47,230 nt of DNA. Origin: Helicobacter suis. Lineage in GTDB: Bacteria; Campylobacterota; Campylobacteria; Campylobacterales; Helicobacteraceae. The stretch is from positions 1 through 47,230 of the forward strand of contig NZ_CABIKG010000014.1 of the NCBI RefSeq assembly GCF_902196125.1, read 5' to 3'. Positions 38,874 to 47,230 of this stretch are shown piece after piece; within the stretch, counting starts at the first letter, position 1; the number at the start of each line of letters is the position of its first letter. Both the position numbers and the translations under genes were made by a program. The notes under the pieces are model-generated. The model had not been told where the DNA came from. It did not search any database and saw only the letters and a list, made by a program, of their open reading frames with translations.

Positions 38874-39644
38874 ATGGATTTATCATCACTCTTAGGTGTG
38901 ATTTTAGCCCTTACGGCTATTTCTGTGGGGGATTTGTTAGAGGGAGGTAATCCTATCCATGTGGTGCATTTAAGCTCCATTATTATCATTGTACCCACTA
39001 CGCTATGCGCGGCTATGGTGAGTACCCACGCTCGCTATGTTAAGGCCGCTTTTAAAGAGATTAAGATTGTATTTTTAAACCCAAAGGTTGATTTACAAGA
39101 GACGATTAGAAATATCGTAGAATTTTCAACAATGGCTAGAAAAGATGGGGTACTCTCGCTTGAATCTAAAGTTAGCCAAATTGAAGATGATTTTACCCGC
39201 AATGGGTTTTCTATGATCGTTGATGGTAAGGACATTAAATCTGTACAAGAAAGCCTAGATGTGGCTATTGAAGAGTTAGAAGAGTATTATCACGGCGCAG
39301 CGCATTATTGGATCACTGCTGGCGAATCAGCGCCTACCTTTGGGTTAGTGGGGGCGGTGTTAGGTTTGATGCTTGCCTTGCAAAAACTAGATAACCCCCA
39401 AGCAATGGCATTAGGTATTGCCGGGGCTTTTACAGCAACTGTAACCGGAATTACTTGTTCTTATGCACTCTTTGGTCCTTTTGGCAATAAACTTAAAAGC
39501 AAGGCTAAGGACATTCTTAAGGAAAAAGTGGTGATTTTAGAGGGCATTGTAGGGATTGCCAATGGGGATAACCCGCGGGATTTAGAGATGAAACTTTTAA
39601 ATTATATCGCTCCTGGTGAGCCTAAAAAGTCGCAGTTTGAATAA
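38874..39644 (+). CDS. motA: Flagellar stator protein MotA
   Basis: MotA forms, with MotB, the proton channel that drives the flagellar motor. The 256-residue protein has four membrane helices (about 2-20, 30-50, 150-170, 180-200) and a large cytoplasmic loop between helices 2 and 3. The TFGLVGAVLGLMLAL stretch with the conserved Pro in helix 3, and charged residues in the loop, are typical. Its stop overlaps the motB start by one base. Confidence 0.95.
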   Translation: MDLSSLLGVILALTAISVGDLLEGGNPIHVVHLSSIIIIVPTTLCAAMVSTHARYVKAAFKEIKIVFLNPKVDLQETIRNIVEFSTMARKDGVLSLESKVSQIEDDFTRNGFSMIVDGKDIKSVQESLDVAIEELEEYYHGAAHYWITAGESAPTFGLVGAVLGLMLALQKLDNPQAMALGIAGAFTATVTGITCSYALFGPFGNKLKSKAKDILKEKVVILEGIVGIANGDNPRDLEMKLLNYIAPGEPKKSQFE

Positions 39645-40417
39645 TGGCTGCTAAAAAAGCTAAACCGGTTGAATGCCCTGCTGGAGAGCGCTGGGCTGTT
39701 CCTTACGCGGATTTTCTTTCTTTATTGCTAGCGCTTTTTATCGCGCTTTATGCGATCTCTGTGGTGAATAAATCTAAAGTCAAGGCATTAAAAAAAGAAT
39801 TTCTTAAAATCTTTGATTATGCACCTAGACCTGATTTTATGCAACCTGTTATCACTATTCCACCCGCTCCGGGGGATACACAAACTAGCTTAGAAACAGA
39901 GGAAAGTAAGGCTAATGAAACTTCTAATCGTTCTAGGGTTACCACCACTAAAGAAAATGAAGGCGCAATTTTAGAGCAAACAGCCCATGGCGTGGTTCTT
40001 AAACTCCCCTCCTCGCTTCTCTTTGAAAATTCCTATGATGATACCATTAATGCAACTATGCGCGAGTATATCCACCGCATCGCTAAGATTATCCACACAC
40101 TCCCCGATCAAGTAGACATCAGTGTACGCGGTTATACAGATAATACGCCCCTTCCCTCTAATTCAAGGTTTAAAGATCACTACGCCCTTGCTGCTAGCCG
40201 TGCTTATAAAGTCATGAAAGTCTTGCTTAGCGATGGCATTGATCCGCAAAAACTCTCTTTTGCTTCCTATGGCAAAAATAATCCCATTGTCCCTAATAAT
40301 AGCCTAGAGGAACGCATGCACAATAATCGTGTGGATATTTTCTTCTATGCCGATCAACAAAGTGTTGTCAAAATCCGCTCAATTTTAGATCGTAGTTTTA
40401 GTAGCGAGAGTCGTTGA
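39644..40417 (+). CDS. motB: Flagellar stator protein MotB
   Basis: MotB anchors the stator to peptidoglycan and carries the proton-accepting Asp. The 257-residue protein has one membrane helix (about 22-43) preceded by WAVPYADF, where Asp23 is the channel residue. A plug/linker follows, then an OmpA-like peptidoglycan-binding domain (about 130-250) with VRGYTDNTPL and NNRVDIFF. Overlaps motA and the next small gene. Confidence 0.96.
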   Translation: MAAKKAKPVECPAGERWAVPYADFLSLLLALFIALYAISVVNKSKVKALKKEFLKIFDYAPRPDFMQPVITIPPAPGDTQTSLETEESKANETSNRSRVTTTKENEGAILEQTAHGVVLKLPSSLLFENSYDDTINATMREYIHRIAKIIHTLPDQVDISVRGYTDNTPLPSNSRFKDHYALAASRAYKVMKVLLSDGIDPQKLSFASYGKNNPIVPNNSLEERMHNNRVDIFFYADQQSVVKIRSILDRSFSSESR

Positions 40418-40803
40418 TCCGTTTTCTTTGTTTTCTCTTTGTCCCTCTTTTGGCTCTGCCAACCGGTGAGCAGTTGCTTAGAGAAGAACAAATGCAGCTA
40501 GCCAAAAGCCCTATTCAAGCCCTCTTTTTTAGCCAAAAACAACCCTACACCTCTTGGAGTAAAGAGTATGGGATTTATCGCACTAAACACATTTTAGAAA
40601 TTGAAGCGCTTGTCAAACAAGTACATATCAATAAAATTAGTTTAAACCGCGGCCATTGCGCCCTCTTGCCTATTTTGCCTAGTTATGTTCTAAGTTTGCA
40701 TGAAAAAATGCGCTATGAAGTTTTTTGTGAGGGAACATTACGCGTAGAAATTGATACAGATTTTGGCACGCAGGTATTACACCTGCAAGAGGATTTACCC
40801 TAA
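40414..40803 (+). CDS. Small exported protein downstream of motB (HP0817-like)
   Basis: A 129-residue protein with a short Sec signal peptide (hydrophobic residues 2-15, cut near LALPTG) and a compact mature part containing two Cys (GHCALL and VFCEGT), which may pair. It starts at a TTG overlapping the motB stop by four bases, so it is translationally coupled. H. pylori has a small hypothetical gene in the same place. A role in the stator or periplasm is possible but not shown. Confidence 0.75.
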   Translation: MIRFLCFLFVPLLALPTGEQLLREEQMQLAKSPIQALFFSQKQPYTSWSKEYGIYRTKHILEIEALVKQVHINKISLNRGHCALLPILPSYVLSLHEKMRYEVFCEGTLRVEIDTDFGTQVLHLQEDLP

Positions 40804-41522
40804 TGGCTCTTTTTAAATTTTTGCACTAAGTAGTTATAGCGCATGAGATCATCGCTTCTAAGTTTGCGGCTAATTTTCTCAACCCCTTGTGCATAAATCT
40901 GTGATAAAATCTGATAGACATTGCTATCAAATCCGCTACCATGTATAGGTGTAACCACGCTAACAGGCATATAACCCCCTGAAGAAGTTCTTTCTTGGCG
41001 CACGGTAACCCGTGTTCTTACCTGATAACCGGGCAATTCTAAGCTAGCTTGATCTAAAGCCTTTTGACTCTTAGGTTCTAAAATTTTAAGCTCTAAAAAG
41101 CCCATAGACAAATTGCTATTTTTACCCTCAAGCCCCCCATTGCGTAGTCTATCCTCTCTTAAACTAATGTCCTCTAAAACCTTAACATCTCCACTCACCT
41201 CTACAAGAATATACCCTTGATCTTGCTCAGTAGTACTAAGAGGTGTATGGGCTATCCCAACAGAAAAACCTCTTTTTTCTAAAATCATCTGGATTTGATC
41301 GAGCATGGAATCTTTAAAGCCTTGTTGCATATTAGCGGGTACATTTTTACTAAAATTAATGTGCATAGGGGCTAGTAAAACTAGTAAATGGTTTTTAGGC
41401 TGAGGCTTTTCATTAGACTCGTAGTAAGAAAAGGGAATAGGCCCTTCTGCGTGTTTATCTGGCTTATGCACACAGCCCACACCTAATAAAAGTATAAAAA
41501 AAGCTAAGACTATCTCTTTCAT
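40800..41522 (-). CDS. HpaA-like lipoprotein
   Basis: A 240-residue lipoprotein of the Helicobacter-specific HpaA (neuraminyllactose-binding haemagglutinin) family. The signal peptide ends in the lipobox LGVGC (Cys17), then a proline-rich stretch, LLVLLAPMHINFSKNV, a GYILVEVSGDVKVLE strand and SMGFLELKILEP. HpaA itself is flagellar-sheath and surface located; paralogues are less understood. The ATG at 41522 follows AAGGA; a second in-frame ATG is two codons earlier. It follows glnA and a tiny ORF on the same strand and converges with the motB cluster by four bases of overlap. Confidence 0.85.
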   Translation of the reverse strand: MKEIVLAFFILLLGVGCVHKPDKHAEGPIPFSYYESNEKPQPKNHLLVLLAPMHINFSKNVPANMQQGFKDSMLDQIQMILEKRGFSVGIAHTPLSTTEQDQGYILVEVSGDVKVLEDISLREDRLRNGGLEGKNSNLSMGFLELKILEPKSQKALDQASLELPGYQVRTRVTVRQERTSSGGYMPVSVVTPIHGSGFDSNVYQILSQIYAQGVEKISRKLRSDDLMRYNYLVQKFKKSH

Positions 41523-41530
41523 GGCCATCC

Positions 41531-41632
41531 TTAATAGCGTTTTTTAAAGAAACGGGCAATGATTTTAACAGCCCGCATAAAAAGCTTAAGTTTGTTATAG
41601 CTATCTTTAAAAGAACCACCTCTTTTACGCAT
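41531..41632 (-). CDS. 33-residue basic peptide gene between glnA and the HpaA-like gene
   Basis: A small frame [10 protein letters not shown]... ends ...IIARFFKKRY. It is very basic, and its second half is an amphipathic helix. The ATG overlaps the glnA stop (TAATG), the classic coupling arrangement, and its stop lies nine bases before the HpaA-like start, so it fills the gap exactly. I recall a small hypothetical gene just after glnA in H. pylori (HP0513) but cannot check whether it matches. Confidence 0.55.
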   Translation of the reverse strand: MRKRGGSFKDSYNKLKLFMRAVKIIARFFKKRY

Positions 41633-43074
41633 TAGCAAGAATAAGTGGTTTTAAATTCAAAGGGGTGGGGGCGGCTCTCCCAAGGAAAGACCTCAGATCT
41701 AAATTTAAAACTCTGATAGGCCTGAATGAATTCCTCGCTAAAAACCTCGCCCTTTTTAAGATAATCTTTATTAGCCAACATTTCCTCAAGCGCACTTCTA
41801 AGGGTATGGGGTAATTGTTTGATCCCCTTTTCTCGAATCTCATCTAAAGTAAGTTTAAATAAATTCATATCCATAGGTTTTCCCGGATCGCTTTTTTGCG
41901 CAATCCCTTCTAAGCCAGCCATTAAAATAGCTGCAAAAGCCAAATAAGGGTTAGAGGAATTATCCGGAAAGCGCAACTCAAAGCGCGCGGCTTTGCCCTG
42001 TTGTGCCCCATAGGGAATACGCACGCTAGCACTGCGGTTTTGTGCCGAATAAGTCAAAATAGAGGGGGCTTCAAAACCCGGGATAAGCCGTTTATAAGAG
42101 TTGCTAGAGGCATTAGTAAAGGCGGCTAGTCCTCTAGCATGCTTAAGCACCCCGCCTAAAAAGTACAAAGCCATTTGGCTTAAATTTTTATACACATCTC
42201 CACTAAAAAGATTTTGCCCCCCTTTCCATAAACTCACATGGGTGTGCATGCCGCTTCCATTATCCCCATGCAAAGGTTTAGGCATAAAAGTAGCGGTTTT
42301 ACCATTCAGATGAGCCACCATTTTAACCACATATTTAAGTTTTTGTACATTGTCAGCAGCCTCTACTAGATTACCAAAACGCACCCCGATCTCGCCCTGT
42401 GCCTGTGCCACTTCGTGGTGTACCACATAAGTTTCAAGCCCCACTTGGTTTAAAACCTTAACAATTTCAGCGCGAATATCTACAAGCGTATCTGTTGGAG
42501 GGGTGGGCAAATACCCGCCCTTAAGCCCTGTTCTATGCCCAAAATTTACCCCCCCCTCAAAACTGCGATCGCGATTCCACTCGCCCTCTTCTGTATCAAT
42601 CTCATAATACTGGCAGTTAGCGCTATTTTTAATCTTAATAGAGTCAAAAATGAAAAACTCATTTTCTGCACCAAAATAAGCCATATCCGCAACGCCTAAG
42701 TCTTGCAGGTGTTTTAAAGCCCGTTTAGCAATGCTTCTTGGGCATTTTTCATAATCTTGTTCTTTATACACATCCCACACATCACAAAATACTATCACCG
42801 TAATATCCGCACTAAAAGGGTCTAAAAAGTAACGGATTAGATCGGGTTTTAAGATCATATCTGAGCGATCGATGCTTTGCCATGCCGGAATAGAGCTTGC
42901 ATCAAAGGGAATTCCCTTTTGCAGCAAATCCTTATCCACCCCGCTCATAGAATAACCCAGATGATTCCAAGTACCCTTCACATCGGTAAACCTAAAATCT
43001 ACAAATTCCACTTCCTTTTCTTTGCAAAACTGCAAAAACTGCACCACATCGGCATCGCTATTGTGTCTGTCCAT
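41632..43074 (-). CDS. glnA: Glutamine synthetase type I
   Basis: GlnA forms glutamine from glutamate and ammonia; in urease-rich Helicobacter it is a main ammonia-assimilating enzyme. The 480-residue protein has [14 protein letters not shown] near the start, the metal/substrate motif [10 protein letters not shown], the [10 protein letters not shown] loop, and the latch NRSASVRIP. The usual Tyr adenylylation-site region near residue 400 ([10 protein letters not shown]) lacks the Tyr, as in other Helicobacter, so control by GlnE is unlikely. The ATG at 43074 has AAGGA upstream. Confidence 0.96.
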   Translation of the reverse strand: MDRHNSDADVVQFLQFCKEKEVEFVDFRFTDVKGTWNHLGYSMSGVDKDLLQKGIPFDASSIPAWQSIDRSDMILKPDLIRYFLDPFSADITVIVFCDVWDVYKEQDYEKCPRSIAKRALKHLQDLGVADMAYFGAENEFFIFDSIKIKNSANCQYYEIDTEEGEWNRDRSFEGGVNFGHRTGLKGGYLPTPPTDTLVDIRAEIVKVLNQVGLETYVVHHEVAQAQGEIGVRFGNLVEAADNVQKLKYVVKMVAHLNGKTATFMPKPLHGDNGSGMHTHVSLWKGGQNLFSGDVYKNLSQMALYFLGGVLKHARGLAAFTNASSNSYKRLIPGFEAPSILTYSAQNRSASVRIPYGAQQGKAARFELRFPDNSSNPYLAFAAILMAGLEGIAQKSDPGKPMDMNLFKLTLDEIREKGIKQLPHTLRSALEEMLANKDYLKKGEVFSEEFIQAYQSFKFRSEVFPWESRPHPFEFKTTYSC

Positions 43075-43115
43075 TGAAATCCTTAAGTATTTTTCCCCAT
43101 TTTAACATGGCATAG

Positions 43116-45173
43116 CTAATTTTTAGAGGGTACAAAAACAGACTCTGCAAGCGGGGGCGTTATTTTGCCAAAATAGGCGTTATAACAAATACGCAAACCC
43201 ACACAGAGTACACAAAACGCCACACACATGAAAAAAAGGCAAAGAATGGCATCAATGCTATGGTTAAAAATGGCCTGCTTAAGCTGGCTTATTTGCTTTA
43301 AATCTGTGGTGTGGGTGAGTTTTTCTTTTAAAGCTTGGATTGTAGCCACATGGGAGACTTTATTAAGCACGGCATTTTCTCCTTTTGGCCAAATCTTTAA
43401 CACCCCGCTATAAAAGGTGATAGAGAGGATAAAAAAGGCGGGTAATGCTGTAGTTAGGGCGTATTTAAAGCGTTGCATTTTAAATAAAATGGTGGTGCAT
43501 AAAATTAAGGCCATGCCTGCTAACATCTGGTTACTCACCCCAAAAAGAGGCCAAAGGGTGTAAATCCCGCCCTTAGGGTCTAAAATGCCTTGATATAAAA
43601 AATACCCCCAAAATGCAACGGCTAGAAAAGTGGCTAAAATCCCCGCGCTATAGGATTTATGATTGCCAAGAGGTTTATAAAGATGGCCTAGCATGTCTTG
43701 GATCATAAAGCGCGCGCTACGAGTACCAGCATCTACAGCGGTTAGAATAAAAAGGGCTTCAAAGAGAATTGCAAAATGATAGCCAAAGGCCATAATAGAA
43801 GGGTGGCCTAAAAGCTGGTAGAGTAATAAACTTAATCCAATAGCAAAGGTGGGCGCGCCTCCTGTACGGCTTAAAATACTCTGTTCGCCGATGTTTTGCG
43901 TGAGGGTTTTAATTTCCTCAGCTGTGATAGAAAAGCCCCAAGAGCTAATCACCTTAGCCGCTTGGCTTAGGCTATTGCCTATGCTTTTTTCGGGGGCATT
44001 GATTGCAAAATAAAGCCCGGGGTGTAAAATAGCAGCCATTAAAAGAGCCATTAAAGCCACTACAGACTCCATAAGCATAGAACCATAGCCTACTAAACGG
44101 GCGTGGCTTTCTTTATCAATGATTTTAGGGGTGGTGCCAGAGGCAATAAGGGCGTGAAACCCGCTAATTGTCCCACAAGCAATGGTGATAAAAAGAAAGG
44201 GAAAGAGTGCACCAGCAAAGACGGGACCACTGCCATCAATAAAAGAGGTGAGTTTAGGGATATGCAGGGGCGGGGCAACACAAATTAAACCAAGAGCTAA
44301 AGCAAGTACCACCCCGATTTTTAAAAAGGTGCTTAGATAATCTCTTGGAGCGAGCAAAAACCATACGGGTAAGATAGAGGCGATAAAACCATAGCCCATA
44401 ATGCCCCATGCAAGCGTACTTGCCTTAAGGGTGAAATAAGAGGCTAATATTGTATTGTTAGCTACAACCTTGCCATAGTAAATGGCTAAAAATAAAAGAA
44501 TCAAACCTAAGAGCGAGCTTTCTAGTACTTTGGGTCTAAAAAAGCGGGTATAAAGACCCATAAGAATAGCAATAGGGATCGTACAAGAAATGGTAAAAAA
44601 CCCCCATGGTGAGTGGGCTAGGGCTTTAACAACGACCATCGCTAAAATGGCAATGATAATAACCATGATGGCTAAGGTGGCTAACATCGCTAAAGAACCC
44701 ACAAAAGGACCCATTTCCTCTTTAATCATTTCGCCTAGAGAGTGGCCACTGCGCCGCATAGAGACAAAGAGCACTACAAAATCATGGACACAGCCTCCTA
44801 GCACGCTACCAATTAAAATCCAAAGTACAGAGGGCAAATAACCCATCTGTGCGGCTAAAATAGGCCCAACTAAAGGCCCAGCTCCAGCAATGGCTGCAAA
44901 GTGATGCCCAAAAGTGATAGCCTTATGTGTGGGGATAAAATTTTGCCCGTCATGAAGCACATGGGCGGGGGTGGCGCGTTGATCATTAAGTACTAAAACT
45001 TTGCTTGCTATAAAATGGCTGTAGAAGCGATAGCCCAAAGTATAAATACACACCGCCGCACACACTAGCCAAAGCGCATTAATGCTCTCGCCCTTATGCA
45101 AAGCCAAAACCCCCAAACACACAGCCCCAATTAACGCCAAAAGCCCCCAGAGTAAAGAGATCACCGCTTGCAT
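43116..45173 (-). CDS. cstA: Carbon starvation protein / peptide-pyruvate transporter CstA
   Basis: A 685-residue inner-membrane protein with about 16-18 helices. CstA proteins import peptides or pyruvate under carbon limitation; in Campylobacter it is a peptide transporter. The sequence shows family stretches AAIAGAGPLVGPILAAQMGY, GGCVHDFVVLF and the large GTISGFHALIASGTTPK motif. Length is typical. Start at 45173; the upstream 250 bases have no gene. glnA follows on the same strand after about 40 bases, so the two may share a transcript. Confidence 0.95.
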   Translation of the reverse strand: MQAVISLLWGLLALIGAVCLGVLALHKGESINALWLVCAAVCIYTLGYRFYSHFIASKVLVLNDQRATPAHVLHDGQNFIPTHKAITFGHHFAAIAGAGPLVGPILAAQMGYLPSVLWILIGSVLGGCVHDFVVLFVSMRRSGHSLGEMIKEEMGPFVGSLAMLATLAIMVIIIAILAMVVVKALAHSPWGFFTISCTIPIAILMGLYTRFFRPKVLESSLLGLILLFLAIYYGKVVANNTILASYFTLKASTLAWGIMGYGFIASILPVWFLLAPRDYLSTFLKIGVVLALALGLICVAPPLHIPKLTSFIDGSGPVFAGALFPFLFITIACGTISGFHALIASGTTPKIIDKESHARLVGYGSMLMESVVALMALLMAAILHPGLYFAINAPEKSIGNSLSQAAKVISSWGFSITAEEIKTLTQNIGEQSILSRTGGAPTFAIGLSLLLYQLLGHPSIMAFGYHFAILFEALFILTAVDAGTRSARFMIQDMLGHLYKPLGNHKSYSAGILATFLAVAFWGYFLYQGILDPKGGIYTLWPLFGVSNQMLAGMALILCTTILFKMQRFKYALTTALPAFFILSITFYSGVLKIWPKGENAVLNKVSHVATIQALKEKLTHTTDLKQISQLKQAIFNHSIDAILCLFFMCVAFCVLCVGLRICYNAYFGKITPPLAESVFVPSKN

Positions 45174-45427
45174 TGTTTGCCTTAAAATAAAGTCCTATTA
45201 TGCTCTTTGTTAGTAAATACTTTAGGGAGAGTGGCTTTTGTGTTTAAGAAGAAAGAGAAAAAGATAAAAACCACAAATTTGACTTCTTTTAATTTTTAGC
45301 AATTCAAATATCTTGCCATTCTAACACAGCCGGTTAAATCAAACATAACCAAGCAATAGGGGCAAACCCACTACAAATTAAAACTAGATAAAGCTAGAGA
45401 TACAAATATAAAAGAGTGTACTCTTAA
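45174..45427. other. Intergenic segment between cstA and the mobile-element frame
   Basis: AT-rich DNA with the cstA promoter at its left. Near the right end AAGAGT and ACTCTT (45412-45417, 45420-45425) form a small inverted repeat. No convincing gene start for the following frame is present, so this interval probably holds the junction where the mobile-element gene was cut. Confidence 0.4.
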
Positions 45428-47230
45428 ATATTTTATGGTTTATTTGTGTTATGCAAGATTAAAGACCTTGAAGGGAAAAAATATTTTACTAGTGTAGCGC
45501 GCAATGATAGCGGGGAGTGGATCATAGCTAGTAACGCGCCCAAAACGCTTAATAATATCCAAAACAAGATTAAAGGGGGAGGGGAGGTATTGTATAGCAC
45601 CCTACCCGAACTTCCAATAATCGCTAAGTCCGAATTATCCGCTAAAGCGTTGAATAGCGAAGTAGGGAAAGCAGAGACTACTAAACCGGCGCTTAAAAGT
45701 CAAGTTATCCCCCATAATAAAGCCTTTGGTACAAACTTTAAAGAGTTTTACCACAACCCTAAAGGCGCAGTTGCTAAACTACTAGAAACTAAAGAGGGAC
45801 AAGTTGCAGGGGCATTTTATAGAGAGGATTTAGGCGATATAGATTTAGTGTGGGGAGAAATTAGAGATCAAAAGGGTAAATTACAAGGTTATGGGCTAAG
45901 TAAGATTGTAGAAAAACACCTTGATGACTTTAAAGGATTTGAGGGGAATAGTGCTTATGAGAAATTAAGCAATTGGTTAGAGGAAATAGTAAGTGGGGGG
46001 GAGGTGGTTAAAACCCACAATGGGTATAACATTTTATACAATGGCTACAAAGTAGGCTTAAATGAGGGTTGGAATGAAGGAGGTATTAAGCATGGTAACA
46101 ACCGGTGGATAGTAACGGCTTATGATAATTCCAGAAGTTTAGCGAGTAAGAGACAAGGTAGCAACTCTGACTCTTTTACAAAGGGCGAGACTCTGCCCTC
46201 AAACTCTACAGCCACTTCTACTAAACCACCCCTTAAAAGTCAAGAGACTAATAATTACATTGATGTAGAAGTGATTGAGCACCCTAGAGCACTCCCCTAT
46301 AAAGGCGATTGGCAGATTTATAAAGAGGCTAAAGCTAAGGGTTTGAGTTATATAGAGTTTAAGGCATTAAGAGAGCAAGAGAAAGCTACTAGAGCCCAAA
46401 ATAACACAAGATACATTGAGTTTAAAAAAACAGAGAGTCAAAACATTAAGGATTTATTAGACCCTAGTAAACCCTTAAGAATGCTTAAACCTACTGAAAT
46501 TACAGAGAGATTATTAGATCAAGTCAAAAAGCATAATGCTAAGGTGTGGGTAGGAGAACTCAAAGATTTAGAATTAGCCAATCAACTTAAGCTAGATACA
46601 AACCACCCTATTAAAATTACCTTTAATGGCAGTGCACTTGCCCATGTAGAAAAACAACATGACATACATTCCATTCACTATCTTAAAAACAAACAACCAC
46701 CTATAGAAATACAAGATATTAGGGATTATCCGGCAGTTGTGAATAATGCCGACGCAATTAAATTAGAAACCACTAGAGATAATCAAATGGCTTTAGTTGC
46801 GGGCAAACAGATTAACGGATATTTCATAGTGGTAGAGACTATCAGCAAAAAGCAAAATGAGCTGAAGCTAAAAACTATGTATAAAGAAAATGGGAAGTTA
46901 GAAAATAGCCCAATATTTAAGGATAGTGGCTTGAGCTCGCGACTACCAACAGGTAGCGAAGACTCCCTAAGCCCTAAACCTAGTGTCAACTTAGACGCGC
47001 CACCACAAGCCGGCAAAGAGTCTAACACTCCAGCCCTTAAAAATCAACCCCTATCCGGCCTTAAAGAAAATGAAAGACCCATACAAATGGGGAAAGCTAT
47101 TGCTATGCAAAAATTAAATGGCTATTCAAGCAGTATTAGCCTAGATGATGCCCATATCTACCCCTTAGATTTTGTGGTGATCAAGACTTCAGATATTAAG
47201 CCTAATATGCAGGCTAAAAGCGGGGTGCAA
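45428..47230 (+). pseudogene. 5'-truncated modular polyvalent protein with nuclease-like (PBECR/DUF3519-type) domains, runs off the right edge
   Basis: One frame is open from the stop at 45425-45427 to the window end, about 600 codons, with no convincing start, so the N-terminal part is missing. It opens with the tail of one module (GKKYFTSVARNDSGEW, VLYSTLPELPII). A second module at about 45710-46140 has VAGAFYREDLGDIDLVWG, GLSKIVEKHLDDF and ILYNGYKVGL, resembling barnase/colicin E5-like (DUF3519) domains. A third at about 46590-46900 (ITFNGSALAHVEKQHD, ALVAGKQINGYFIVVE) is another nuclease-like module. At 47090 a ParB/DdrB-like part seems to begin (FVVIKTSDIKPNM). Such proteins occur on Helicobacter integrative elements, plasmids and phages. 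Domain names are from memory; the function is inferred. Confidence 0.7.
45680..47047 (+). repeat. Repeated inter-module linker TKPxLKSQ
   Basis: Three short linkers separate modules of the right-edge protein: TKPALKSQ (45680-45703), TKPPLKSQ (46220-46243) and NTPALKNQ (47024-47047). The first two agree at 21 of 24 bases, the third less well. They follow Ser/Thr-rich tracts, as flexible interdomain linkers do, and could serve as recombination points for swapping modules. Confidence 0.75.

Overview
The window looks like chromosome of a gastric Helicobacter that is not H. pylori, perhaps of the H. felis / H. bizzozeronii / H. suis group. Helicobacter signatures are a Hof-family outer membrane protein, an HpaA-like lipoprotein, a CheZ of the HP0170 type, a trpCF fusion and H. 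pylori-like gene blocks. I did this by eye. HP numbers are from memory of H. pylori 26695, and no database was consulted.

Layout. 1-0.57 kb is a damaged left edge: part of an unknown gene and a 3' remnant of ligA, next to intact mutS2. 0.56-5.6 kb (minus) is mutS2 - small membrane protein - murC - aminotransferase, the HP0621-HP0624 block. 5.6-7.4 kb has a tiny LptM-like lipoprotein gene head to head with a possible dciA-like gene, followed by an unusually short uvrC. 7.5-12.2 kb has an RRM protein, lolF-secA (minus) and divergent lolA. 12.3-16.1 kb has a small ORF and a partial tryptophan cluster, trpD-trpCF-trpB. 16.2-18.3 kb is cheZ plus a U32 peptidase gene. 18.3-21.7 kb is a periplasmic S/N-oxide reductase module (monoheme cytochrome c plus Tat-exported molybdoenzyme), split by an IS200/IS605-type remnant. 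21.7-24.0 kb holds three tandem TauE/SafE permease genes, then a Hof porin. 26.0-29.9 kb is an MBL-fold hydrolase and an adh-aldh-DUF779 alcohol-oxidation operon. 30.1-33.6 kb is an isochorismatase-like gene and rpsL-rpsG-fusA. 33.7-37.1 kb is decayed: a frameshifted Sel1-repeat gene, a degenerate second rpsL fragment, and a FIST-sensor chemoreceptor gene split by one frameshift. 37.4-40.8 kb (plus) is MBL hydrolase - moeB/thiF - motA - motB - small exported protein, the HP0813-HP0817 block. 40.8-45.2 kb (minus) is an HpaA-like lipoprotein, a 33-codon ORF, glnA and cstA. 45.4 kb to the end is a 5'-truncated frame for a modular polyvalent protein of the kind carried by Helicobacter mobile elements.

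Functionally, the window mixes housekeeping genes (translation, Sec export, lipoprotein sorting, cell wall, DNA repair), motility and chemotaxis genes (cheZ, motAB, a FIST chemoreceptor), and accessory metabolism (alcohol/aldehyde oxidation, anaerobic S/N-oxide respiration, possible sulfur-anion export). The most unusual parts are the modular protein at the right edge, the compact UvrC, the IS605-type end with a possible guide-RNA scaffold, the mosaic TauE/SafE triplet, and the rpsL-flanked decay zone upstream of the str operon. I saw no tRNA, rRNA or CRISPR array.
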